Positions 49,788 through 60,400 of a DNA stretch of 64,000 nucleotides are shown here, in pieces. Below the pieces are notes generated by a model. The model worked only from the letters and a program-made list of their open reading frames with translations. It did not search any database and was not told the DNA's origin. Both the position numbers and the translations under genes were made by a program. The stretch is taken from positions 92,208,693 to 92,272,692 of the forward strand of contig NC_092045.1 of assembly GCF_003086295.3 (NCBI RefSeq), read 5' to 3'. This stretch comes from Arachis hypogaea (Eukaryota > Streptophyta > Magnoliopsida > Fabales > Fabaceae). Each line of letters starts with the position of its first letter. Within the stretch, counting starts at the first letter, position 1.

Positions 49788-50920
49788 TGGGGATCGTGGT
49801 TATTTACCGCCCATGTGTGTGTTGTTTTTCAATTGAAAACGTCTTTGGGGATCGAGGTGGTTTACCGCCCGCAGATAGTGAGGATCGAGGTGGTTTACCG
49901 CCCACTAGGTGAGGATCGTGGTATTTTACCGCTCACCAGTTTTCAAGAGGACGATATTTGAGTTAGCTACCGAACACGTCGTATTGGCTGTATAACTGAC
50001 AGATGAGACTCATCAGCCATAGGGCAGGCATACATCATATGCATATGTGTGTTTTGTTTGATTGTGCATTAATTGGACTTACCTATGTGATTACTATACT
50101 TACCTGCTATATTTGCTACCTGCTGTATCTGTATCCTACTTGTGTTTGCTTTGTCTATATTGGTTGTCAGTGCACCGGAGTTTTGGAGGATTGGAGGAAG
50201 GCGGAAGTTAGGGCTTAAGTTAGAAAAGAATTAGAAATAAGAACCTTAGATAACCTACCATGTTTATGGTCTTCCATTTATAAACTTTAAGATTTAAATA
50301 TAAGTGTCGAAGTTTTAGGATCGTCTTTGGCTTTCTCGAGACCTTATATATTATGTATGTGGGTACCATTACCATGCTGAGAACCTCCGGTTCTCATTCC
50401 ATATCTATGTTGTTATTTTCAAATGTAGGTCGAGATGTGTTTCGGTGAGCCTCTAGAGGCTTCTCTGGCAAGTGAAGTTAGGAAGTTATATTTTGGAATT
50501 GTCTATCATCTATTTTCTGTATAGATAAATTATGTAAAAATCTCTTAGAGGCTTTTTGGAGAACTAGGTGTTTTCTTTATGCATGTTGGGTTATCTTGGG
50601 ATATGTACTTATGTTTATGTATGTATTTATACTCCGGTCAGTCTTAGTTTTGCAAGTTGCATCCGGAGCTTGATATTCTGTATTTTGGTATTCAACTCTT
50701 TATATATACTCACGTCTTAGCTTTATCTTTTCTCCGATTTTACGTTTACGAGTGTAATGCGCTTTTCTTTTCGCAGCTTTTGCTTAAACCTTTTCTCAAG
50801 GCTCTTAGTTACAAATTTGTTCAACTATATCTACATATATATTTTATTCTTAGAGGTCATAATATCTCATCACCTCTATTTTACGACTTAAGGTAAGACT
50901 TTGTGTGGTAGGGTGTTACA

Positions 50921-52173
50921 AATACTTCATAGATATTGGCTATCTATCAGAAGCAACTGTTAACATGGAAAAAAAGGTATCTTAATTGTAATTCTTTTTT
51001 TACGATGTACAACTATTTTCCATAATTTTATTTTAAGAATTGGGATTGGATTTTAAAAAATGGTTAGTATTAGTTTAATTTTATTATATATTTGTATTTA
51101 TTAGCATTTGATATTCATTTTTGTATAGATGGATGATTCTTCGTTGGATGAGGAAGTAGATTGTGCTAGCAGCATGCCTTTAACAGATTCATCTTCTTGT
51201 GGTGTAACTGAATATGAGCTTCAAAATGCATTTAAAATCTGCATGCAACATCAATCTGATCCGACCTCAATGTGTTAAAATGGAAATATGTTTCCAGTTG
51301 TATTTTGTTTTTTTTATTTTGTCTTGGTTTCGTGAATTTAGAGTAAAATTATTTAAAAATAAATTAATATGTATTTTTGTTATCTCTCATGTAATAGAAA
51401 TTATTATAATTGTATTAAGATGTTGGTGAACTTTGTATGAAATATTTTATTTTGATTAATATGTGTTTTAGTTGATTATACAAAAAAAAAATTAAATTAT
51501 TAGTCCATTTTTATTTTACTACAATTTCTAAAAAAAATATATTCATCATGTAACGATTAAGGAATCATTATTAATTTCTTTATTTTTTTATAAAAATATA
51601 TCTAAATACTTTTGATCTAAATTATATTTTTTAATCAATTGCATGTCTCGATATTTTAGAGAAGAGAAAGTTCCATAATGTAGTTTACAATAATAATAAT
51701 AAGTAACTTTTAGATTTGATTAGTTTCAAAGATGTTATTATTCTTATTTTTTCACACTACTGTTAACCATTGCAAGTGAACTATATATATTTGTTAATAT
51801 TTTTCTCCTTAAAATATGATAGGTTTCTATCAATAATCAAAATAATGAGAGTGAATGCCTCAAAAGATTTACAAAACAAGGTAGTTTGTATAAAATTGTA
51901 TAATTAATGAAATGTATAAATAGTTATTGATTATGAAAGTTATTAATTAATTTTGTTGTTTAAACTATGTTCTCATTGTTTTGAATCTTTTTGTTTTGAA
52001 AATATTATTCAGGATGTTATCATCAAGAATCCAATTTTTCATATAATGAAACTTTTTTTTTTTTTATGATCAAAGGGCAAAGGACCCCTTATAATGAAAC
52101 TGTTGAACAAGATAAATGGGGTCTGATTGCTACCGATGATGAAGAAATTTCTATTTGCAAAGATTTAAATTAA
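50921..52173 (+). pseudogene. 3' fragment of an unknown spliced gene
   Basis: Four exon-like pieces follow the LTR end: KYFIDIGYLSEATVNMEKK (to a GT donor at about 50978), MDDSSLDEEVDCASSMPLTD and SSSCGVTEYELQNAF (about 51130-51280), SINNQNNESECLKRFTKQ (about 51830-51890), and a last exon from about 52014 reading CYHQESNFSYNE...VEQDKWGLIATDDEEIS, ending TAA at 52171. The acidic, Ser-rich composition gives no domain I recognise. It is cut at its 5' side by the Tekay-like LTR and in its last exon by a 37-bp insertion. It could be Helitron cargo or a host gene fragment. Confidence 0.5.
52053..52089 (-). mobile_element. 37-bp LINE-like 3' scrap
   Basis: On the minus strand this is AGGGGTCCTTTGCCCTTTGA followed by TCAT and 13 A residues. 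It is flanked by an 11-bp duplication TATAATGAAAC at 52042-52052 and 52090-52100. A poly-A tail plus a long duplication indicates target-primed reverse transcription with extreme 5' truncation. Removing it restores the exon (NFSYNETVEQDKW). Confidence 0.72.
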
Positions 52174-52448
52174 AATTTTCATGAGCCGATGGATAATTAT
52201 GGTGTTTAATATTTAATCGTCAACTATATTAGCTCAGAGAATTTATTTTGTGGAAAGAACTCATTATTAGTAACTAATTATAAAAAAAAAAGTTATTCAT
52301 CTGTAATGGTTAATGAGATGTTTCATATAAAAGTGTGTTATTGAATTTAAATCAGTTATTATGTAAATATATTTAGGAATTGATTGTGTTAATGCCAAAA
52401 TTTTAAACTAAACTGTTGAATGTGTTTAAAATTTTAATGTTATTATCT

Positions 52449-53632
52449 CGAATAAAGTAATAACTCGATCCCTGTCCATTTCACAAAATAACAAGACAAC
52501 TCTTAATCAAAAACACGTTTTATTTTAGTCCTTGATCCTGTACTCCATCTGTTAATTCAGTTTTTTTGTCAGTTTTACGGCGAAAACTTGACGGAAATTG
52601 CTGACGTGCCAGATTAAAAAATAGACAGGACCTAGTTGTCTTTAAATTTAAATTAATTTAGGGATTTATTTGTCCATATTATTCTTTAAACAATATTTTT
52701 TAATTATTTTTTATTCATTATATTAATATTTTTTTTAATAAATAAGTATAAACTAATTTCCAAAATTATTCAAATTTAAAAATATCATTTATTATGAAAT
52801 CAAATAAATAATTTTTAAATATAATTTTTAAATATATAAATAATAAACATTAAAATTTAGTTAATACATTAATAATAATAACCCTATGATATATTATTAG
52901 TATTATGATCTAGCTAATTTTCACAATAAAGTGAAAACTACTGAACACATTATTTAATATATAGTAAACTTTTTTTATTAATAACAAATTTAATTTTTTT
53001 ATCTCTTTAAACTAAATTAATAATTCTATTTGATATTTTTCCACTAAAATACACTATGAGTAGGCTACTAATACTAAATAAAATAAAACATAATAGAATT
53101 ATTAATTTAATTTAAAGAGATAAAAAATTAAATTTGTTACTAGTAAAAAAAAATTACTATATATCAAATAATGTGTTCATTAGTTATAATACTAATAGTA
53201 TATCATAAGGTTATTATTATTAATGTATTATTAATTTTAATGTTTATTATTTATATATTTTAAAATTATATTTAAAAATTATTTATTTGGTTTCATAATA
53301 AATGATATTTTTAAATTTGAATAATTTATTAATTAGTTTGTACTTTTTTATTAAAAAATATTAATATAATAAATAAAAATATAATTAAAAATATTATTTA
53401 AAGAATAATAAGGAAAAATAAACTCCTAACCAATTTAAATTTAGAGACAATTAGGTTTCTGTTAATTTTTGAACCTGACATGTCAATAATTTTCGTCGAA
53501 TTTTTGTCGTGAACAGAAGAACTACATTAGCAGACAAAATATAAGATCAAGAACCGTAATAAAACGTATTTTTAATTAAGAATCGTCTTATTATTTTAAA
53601 AAATGGACAAAAATTAAATTAATACTTTACTC
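52449..53632. mobile_element. Foldback MITE, probably MULE-derived
   Basis: An 1184-bp element whose two halves are near reverse complements; for example 'gtccatttcacaaaataacaag' on the left pairs with 'ttattattttaaaaaatggac' on the right. A 9-bp duplication with one mismatch flanks it: TTATTATCT (52440-52448) and TTGTTATCT (53633-53641). No coding sequence. Confidence 0.75.
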
Positions 53633-53735
53633 TTGTTATCTCTGTAATTTAAATATTTTCATTATTTGATATACATAACCGTTTAGAATTATACATGTAT
53701 AAATTACATTTAATAAAACAAAATCATATTTAAGA

Positions 53736-53771
53736 CCGTGCGAATGCACGGGGCCACGGGTATCCTACTAG
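53736..53771 (+). other. Helitron 3' terminus (hairpin plus CTAG)
   Basis: A perfect 6-bp stem, CCGTGC GAAT GCACGG (53736-53751), is followed 16 bases later by CTAG and then T at 53772. This is the expected Helitron 3' end: hairpin, short spacer, CTRR, insertion before T. It may end the Helitron whose genes lie at 15841-24455, or a separate nonautonomous copy. Confidence 0.7.
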
Positions 53772-53821
53772 TAATTACTAATAAGTTGATGAGGGAAAAA
53801 AAAGAGTAGTATATAAATAAA

Positions 53822-55146
53822 GGGGTCTGCTACACATACAAGTAAAAAGGCCGTACAAGTTTTACAAGTTATCAACCCAAACTTCATTAACACGCGCATT
53901 AACTCACTTTGAATGGAGCGTAACTACACGCGCCCCACTCAAACGGTTCCTCTTCGTCTTCTTCTTCTTCTCTTCTTCTTCTTCTTCACCTTCGTCTTCT
54001 TCTTCTTCTTCTTCCTTTTCCTCTTCTTCTTCCTCTTCTTCTTCCTCTTCTTCTTCTTCTTCTTCGTTTTTTTTTTATTTTCATGGTTTCTGAAATTCTT
54101 CTTATTCTTCTTGCTGCACGTTATTCTTCCTCTTACTCTTCTTCTTCTTCTCCTTTTCTTTCGTTTCTGCACGTTCTTCTTCCTCGTTTTTCTCCTCTTC
54201 TTCTTCTTCTTCTTCTTCATTTACGTCTTTTCTCTTTGTTTTCTCGTTTTTTTTCGATTTTTCATGGTAAAATCGTTTTTGAAGAAGAAGAAGCAACAGA
54301 AGATGAGGAGGAGAAAGAGAAAGAGTTCTGAATTATGCATGTACTTCAACGAATTTTGGGTGTATTTTCTTAAATCCTTTGGATGTATTTTCTGTAACCC
54401 TTTGGGTGTATTTGAGTGATATCTGACTGATATCTATGGGTGTATCTGACTCATATCTATGGGTGTATCTTACTGATATCTATGGGTGTATTTTTCATTT
54501 CAGAAAAAATGGCAAGCATTACAGAAATACACCCAAACGATTATATAAAATACACCCAAGAGATTACAGAAAATACACCCAAACGATTACATAAAATACA
54601 CCCAAGAGATTACAGAAATACACCCAAACGGTTACAGGAATTCACCCAAACGATTATAGAAATACACCCAAAAGATTACAGAAAATACACCCAAAGGATT
54701 TAAAGAAATACACCCAAAATCATGCATAATTCAGAACTCTTTCTCTTTCTCTTCCTCGTCTTCTGCTACTTCTTCTTTTTCAAAAACGATTTCAGAGCTT
54801 GATATCAAAAAATAATAGAAATCGAGAATAACGAAGAAAGAAAACAGAGAGAAAAGCACGTAAATGAAGAAGGAGAAAGAGAAGGCAAGAAACAAAAGAA
54901 AAGAAGAAGAAGAAGAAGAGGAAGAAGAACGTGCAGCAATAAGAAGAAGAATGTGCAATGAAAACGTGCCGCAACAGTATGTGGAGAAACTAACGTCAAC
55001 GACGAAAAAAAACCAGCGAGAAAAGAGGAGAAAAGAACGATCGAAAAAGAAGGAGAAGAAGAAAGGATGTAGCGCGTCGTACGTGGAGCAGCGCGTAATT
55101 TGATTTTATTGTTTAATGAACTTGTAAAGCATACGGAGCTTTTCCC
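53822..55146. mobile_element. Foldback element with TTC/GAA arms and tandem centre
   Basis: A 1325-bp inverted-repeat element flanked by a 9-bp duplication ATAAATAAA (53813-53821 and 55147-55155). The ends are GGGGTCTGCTAC and, reverse-complemented, GGGAAAAGCTCC. The left arm is (TTC)-rich (53950-54250); the right arm is (GAA)-rich (54740-55060). Arms pair precisely near the centre (for example 'agaaagagaaagagttctga' with 'tcagaactctttctctttct'). A MULE-type foldback is likely. The long Phe/Leu- or Lys/Arg-rich frames here are not genes. Confidence 0.82.
54340..54720. repeat. Tandem TACACCCAAA(C/A)GATTACAG repeats
   Basis: The loop region of the foldback element. About ten short units (22-24 bp) of 'aatacacccaaacgattaca' type lie at 54520-54720. 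Inverted relatives ('gggtgtattttc') lie at 54355-54500, so the loop itself folds back. Confidence 0.9.
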
Positions 55147-55334
55147 ATAAATAAATAAATCAGACAAGGAACAAATCTGAGGAAAGAAGGAACAATAACA
55201 AAGTTTGAAGGGCGACCTGTTAATTCGGATTGGGACACGCTTTCGTTCTATTTTCGTTGCTGATAATTTACCCCTCCATTTCGTCTTCTACTATCAAATT
55301 CCTCTTGAATTTGATCTTCCCTAAGGTATGCAAA

Positions 55335-55375
<41 letters not shown>
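55335..55375. repeat. (CT)n(GT)n compound microsatellite upstream of RABC1
   Basis: About 12 CT units followed by about 8 GT units, roughly 130-170 bp upstream of the RABC1 start, in the probable 5' untranslated region or its intron (a possible donor AAG/GTATGC lies at 55326). Confidence 0.95.
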
Positions 55376-55506
55376 AACTTTATTCTTCTTTTTTCTGTGA
55401 AATCGGTTTATGATCAGTGAAATTGCAATGGACAATGAATTGTTTGATTATTCTTATAATTAATTTGATTTTGATATGAATGAATGAAGGAGTCAGTTGA
55501 ATTGCG

Positions 55507-57495
55507 ATGGATTCAAGTTCGAGCCAGGAATTCGATTACCTGTTTAAGCTGTTGATGATTGGGGACTCCGGCGTCGGCAAGAGCAGCCTTCTTCTCTGTT
55601 TCACCTCCGATACCTTCGACGATCTCGCCCCCACCATTGGTTCCTTTCTAAATTCCTTTTTCTCCTTTTGAATTCAAAAACACCCTTTGCCCCTCTTTGT
55701 TCAACGGAAGGTTTAGTGAATTATTATTATTCGTAGGTGTTGATTTTAAGGTCAAGTATGTAATGATGGATGGTAAAAAGCTCAAGCTTGCTATCTGGGA
55801 TACAGGTATTTCTTTATTCGTGTTTCACCTGTAGATATTTTTTATCTTTGAGAACGACAATAATATAATATCATTCATTTTGATCTTGATTCCGCAGCTG
55901 GTCAGGAGAGATTCAGAACATTGACAAGCTCGTACTACCGAGGGGCACAAGGGATCATTATGGGTGAGTTTCAATTCTCCATTCCTTGATTCAACGCCCT
56001 CCCTGTTATACATTTTGTAATGGGGTAATCAATGGTGATATGCTATAGTATCAGGGATTAAGCTTTCTCTTTCCTGAGTTAAAGCCAAGTTTTTATTGCA
56101 TGCTATTAGTTTATGGATGCTTTTGATCCATGCTTAGGCTAAATTGAGAGGTTGCAGTGTGTTGATTAATCTTGTAAATTGAGAAATTTATGCTCCTTCG
56201 TGGCTGCCAATAGATTTACTGTTCAAGATTTTGTTTTGGATTAATTGGTTATTTCTTGACTTTGTCTCTCTAATCGATGTAGTTTATGATGTAACTCGGC
56301 GAGAAACATTTACAAACCTCTCTGAAGTGTGGGCAAAGGAAATAGAACTTTATTCAACAAACCAAGATTGCATCAAGATGCTTGTAGGAAACAAAGTGGA
56401 TAAGGTATTTAGGCCTTTGTGATTGTGTACTCTTCATCTTTCTGGTGGATTCTTCAATCGCATGAAGATACATATGTCAGCACTCAACCCTATACATATA
56501 TTTCTTGCTGTTTGTGCTGGCTACTTCACTTAAATTTTACTTACTCCCTTCTAGATAAAAAGTTTACAGACTAGAGACCAATGAAAATAGTAAAATACTG
56601 TTAGATATATTTTCAGTTTTACTATTTTCTCTTCAACTTCTTTGGCAAGATTGCTCACCTTAACCTTAAATTAGATGTTTCTTTAAGAAAAAGGAGAAAC
56701 ATAAGGAGGCTAGCTATTCGTTTCAAATTACTTGGTAGTTTAGGTAAATGTAAATCCTAAATTACATGATGACTACTCTAATTATGCACCTGACACAATC
56801 AAATTGTCCACGCTTCAAGTCATGTATCTAGTCTTATACATGTCTGTTGTTTATTCTTCTGACTTATGCATGTTGTACTATTTAAAAAACTTCTCATTTA
56901 TTCCATTGGAGGACTTGACATACAGGTGAAAAATATTTCATTTTCAGGAGAGTGATAGAGTTGTGACAAAGAAAGAGGGAATTGACTTTGCAAGGGAATA
57001 CGGTTGCCTATTTATTGAATGCAGTGCTAAAACTCGAGTAAATGTACAACAATGCTTTGAAGAGCTTGTTTTGAAGGTATGTTGAATGACAAGGCTATGC
57101 CCATTTCCTAACTAGCTTTCGATATATAATTTTGAAAGTCAGTATTGTTAAATTCTAAAGGGCTTACCCTTTATTTGACCAAAGTTGAAATATAAAGAGC
57201 AGTCTTTAAAATAATGAAGGCACAAAGGTTGAAAAAACAATAGATCAATACTCCCTCCATTGTTTATCTGTCATTGTCACTTTCTGCATCTAGATACCTC
57301 AAGTTAAACAATGCCAGATAAAAGTGGGCGGAGACGGTATCATGAAAGATGACAATAATTTTTCATCTTGTGTGTGTGTGCATGCAGATTTTGGATACAC
57401 CTAGCCTCTTAGCCGAGGGTTCTAAGGGGATTAAGAAGAACATTTTTAAGGACAAGCCACCGCAATCTGATGCAGCCACAAGTGGTTGTTGCTGA
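55507..57495 (+). CDS. RABC1: RABC1, Rab18-class small GTPase
   Basis: Rab GTPases switch between GTP- and GDP-bound forms to direct vesicle and organelle membrane traffic; the RABC clade is the plant Rab18 class. Six exons: 55507-55639, 55737-55805, 55898-55963, 56283-56404, 56948-57076, 57388-57495. All introns are GT-AG with consistent phases; 627 nt encode 208 residues. Motifs: P-loop GDSGVGKS near residue 20; effector/switch I APTIGVDFK; switch [33 protein letters not shown], typical of RABC; guanine-binding NKVD and ECSAK; and a C-terminal GCC for double geranylgeranylation. Residues and length fit RABC1 better than RABC2. This is the only ordinary host gene in the window and looks intact. 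It lies just downstream of a foldback transposon. Confidence 0.95.
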
Positions 57496-60400
57496 TGCTA
57501 GTTTCATTCCAGAACTTGCTGCATTTTTAATGTCTCCAACAGAAAGGGCATTGAATCCATCGTCATAAACAGATTTCCAACACAATTTAGCAGCTGGGGA
57601 ATATAACGATTTTATTGTTTGATCGCATTTGATTTATTATATGTAGATCTTCATGGATGTCAAGAAAGTTTTGAAAATTGTATATAACGTCTGACAATGG
57701 CGTTGGTCTAACTGTTAATCATATTCAATGAAAGCAATATGCGATTGATTAGTACTTACTACAAATTTATGATTTCTTATTTCAGAAGCTGCGTGATTTT
57801 TCTTGTTCTTTTCTGCTTTTATTTTGTCAAGTTTTTTCTTTTACTCCATAAGCCTTGTTTATTTATCTATTGGGTGTAGTTACTTGCCAAAAGTTAAAGT
57901 CGTAATTTTACTTCTTTTTATTCAATGTGGGTCCAAAGGCCTAAACAACAGCAAAATATTAACTCAGATCGGGTTGGGCTGATTTGCGCAATATAAAGTT
58001 GAGTATTAGACTATTTAGTATTAGATGACCAAAAACATTATTAGCATTAGCAAATATTGACAAAAAGAGACCAAAAATCAATGATTAATTAACTAATTAA
58101 GTATAGCTTGTAGATATTATTAATATTTGGGTTAAGTACGGTTTTCATACTTAAATACTAGTGTTTTCATACTCAAACACTCAAAGTTGTTAGTGAAAAT
58201 TGAAAACATTTTTAACTTCTTTTAAAAAAAACCATCCTTAATGTTAGAATAAATTTTTAATGATCGTTTAAAAAAATATTATTTTTTGAACAAATTTATC
58301 CCTATAAAAATTACAATTTTTTTTTTTAAAAACATCATCTCACCCCAATCTACTATTCTTCTTTTCCTAGTCATCATCTCCCATTTGAGGCATCATCCTT
58401 TATTTCTGGCAAATATATCAACTCCAGCAGTCTACCACTACACTTTCATTAGTATATCCACATCACTCAAATATAACCTATCGTTTCTCCACTCCATCTC
58501 CACCTTCATACCATGCCACCCTGCCACTTCGAATCAACTTTCTCTTACAATTCACCACCACCAACAACAACGGCGACAATACCATAAGAAAAGAAAAAAA
58601 GATGTGATGTCCCCTGTCTTCATGATATGCTTATGCACACTCCATATGATAGTAAATCTCATGGATGATAATTGTATCATTAGGGCGTTTCAAGTGCTTT
58701 GTTAGAACTCAATCTGTTTATTAGTAGTCTTCATATAATTCCGGTCATTTCTACAATTAAAAATTTATTTATAGATACTAGTTGAGATATGAGACTTAAT
58801 AAGCATCATACTTATACGGATTGAATTTCTCCCATCATTTATATAATGTTATCACATTCGAAGTGCTAGCATCAATAGATATTAGAGACTTCTTTCTACA
58901 AAAAACATAGTCAAAATTTGTACGCCTTAAGTAAAATAGAACTTTATCTTTTTACTCTTTATAATTATTACCACTTACGACTTAGGAAATAAAATTTTTG
59001 ATACATTGTCAAATACCACTCCCAAGGTAAATAATAAAGCATGCTAATGTAATTCAACTTTTTACATAGGCACGTAAAAATCTATAATAAAATACATGCC
59101 AATTAAAGTAATATCAAAATAAAACATAAATTAGTGACACTAAAATCTATCTATGGACAAAAATTTTAATACACAAATATTCATTATATTAATTGAAGTG
59201 CTAAAACTATAAAATAAGATACTACATGTCAGTAACATAATAAATTTTGTGGGTAAGTTCACTATATTATGTGAATAACATAATTACAAGGATATCTCAT
59301 TAACCTTTGTGTGATTTTTTTTTTAAAATACAATCATTATCAAAGGTGTTATGACTATAAAATGTATCTCACTGTCCATGTACGATCATGAATTTTCGTT
59401 TGAACACCGTTCCAACAACAAAGTTTTGCATGGTGACTTAATTTTGGAATGACTAGATGGATGTAATTTTTTATTTTGATACCGCATGTTAGTAAATTCA
59501 TTAAACCCGTAATCAACATACTTCCAGCCATAGCCAATTCAGTCTTGTTTACTCTTTGTCCGCCCTTATTCTTGCTTTTAGTTTTAGTTGTGAACTTTTA
59601 ATTTTAACTACCAGTCAGATATGGAACCGAAGTGTCTGTTTGATAGTTAAAGCAATTCCAATGTTAGCTTTTATTTCAATTTTATCTTGAGTCTCACAAA
59701 TATCACATTAGTATTTGTGAAACCATATATTATAAATAGTAATTTGAAACTAAAGGTGAAATTTGTTACTCTAATGTTTAGTCTTAATTTAATTAAATTT
59801 TATATACTCCAAAAATACTTTATTAGAGTTACTCTTAAAATTTGAGACCTACTTTTTTTAGTTATTTTCTCTCTATCAAAGAACTAAAATTAAGTTAACT
59901 GCTATTAACTGACAATACAATTAATCAAGAACATTTACTTAGTAATTAATAATATTATTTAAATTAATTTTTATATTAACAAATTAAATTACATATAGAA
60001 TATACAATTCTAACTTTTTCATAAATAGACTATTTTTTTCATCAAGTGACTGTGTTTCTGTCAGATTATGAATTAAGTTAATTCAACTTATCTGATCGAT
60101 TAATTTTAATAGAGTGGCGATATTGAATTTAATTTTATTGTTACTCATCTGAATACCTATAAAAGTGAACGTTATTCCACAACAAGTTTTCTATATAATG
60201 ACGTGACTTCCCTAAAATGAAAAAAAATGCTATTATGAAAAATACAACAGAAGAAAAAGGTATTTCTATGGTTAAAGAAATTATAATAGGCTGTATTACA
60301 TATAGCTGTTAAGAAGCTAATATCCTACTATAACAAATTAATGAATGCATCGACATGCGAGATGCTAAGTCAAAATAACTCTAAGTTTAAATTTATTTTG

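Larger units (their letters stand above)
24655..50920 (+). mobile_element. Decayed Tekay/Del-like Ty3 retrotransposon
   Basis: The element consists of a primer site, gag (24936-25599 and 28915-29192), a degraded protease and pol remnant (to 31307), a polypurine-like tract 'aactaggtgggtagga', and a 3' LTR beginning TGTAAACCCC at 31308 and ending GGTAGGGTGTTACA at 50920. The 5' LTR is lost. A solo LTR in gag and several DNA elements in the 3' LTR expand it from perhaps 7 kb to 26 kb. Confidence 0.75.
31308..50920 (+). repeat. 3' LTR of Tekay-like element, split by insertions
   Basis: LTR sequence occupies 31308-32528, 47432-47851 and 49788-50920, each matching the solo LTR at 25600-28914. The gaps are a hAT element (32529-47431) and a solo LTR (47852-49787). 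It starts TGTAAACCCC and ends GGTAGGGTGTTACA. Confidence 0.88.
15841..53771 (+). mobile_element. Decayed autonomous Helitron, greatly expanded by insertions
   Basis: Three signs point to one old Helitron: an RPA-like gene (15841-19514), a Helitron Rep/Pif1-type gene (20949-24455), and a Helitron-like 3' end (hairpin plus CTAG followed by T at 53772). The 26-kb Tekay-like retroelement and its cargo lie between them. The 5' boundary is unknown; 15841 is only the first coding base. That the helicase and the distant 3' end belong to the same copy is an inference. Confidence 0.5.

Noticed and set aside
53913..54419. Long Phe/Leu-rich reading frame (and a Lys/Arg-rich one on the other strand)
   Set aside because: It is produced by TTC/GAA repeats in the arms of the foldback element; no domain, no start context, and the mirror frame exists in the other arm.
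58286..58705. 139-codon frame in intergenic DNA
   Set aside because: Low-complexity His/Ser/Thr/Ile composition, no domain, no splice support, and no neighbouring gene context.
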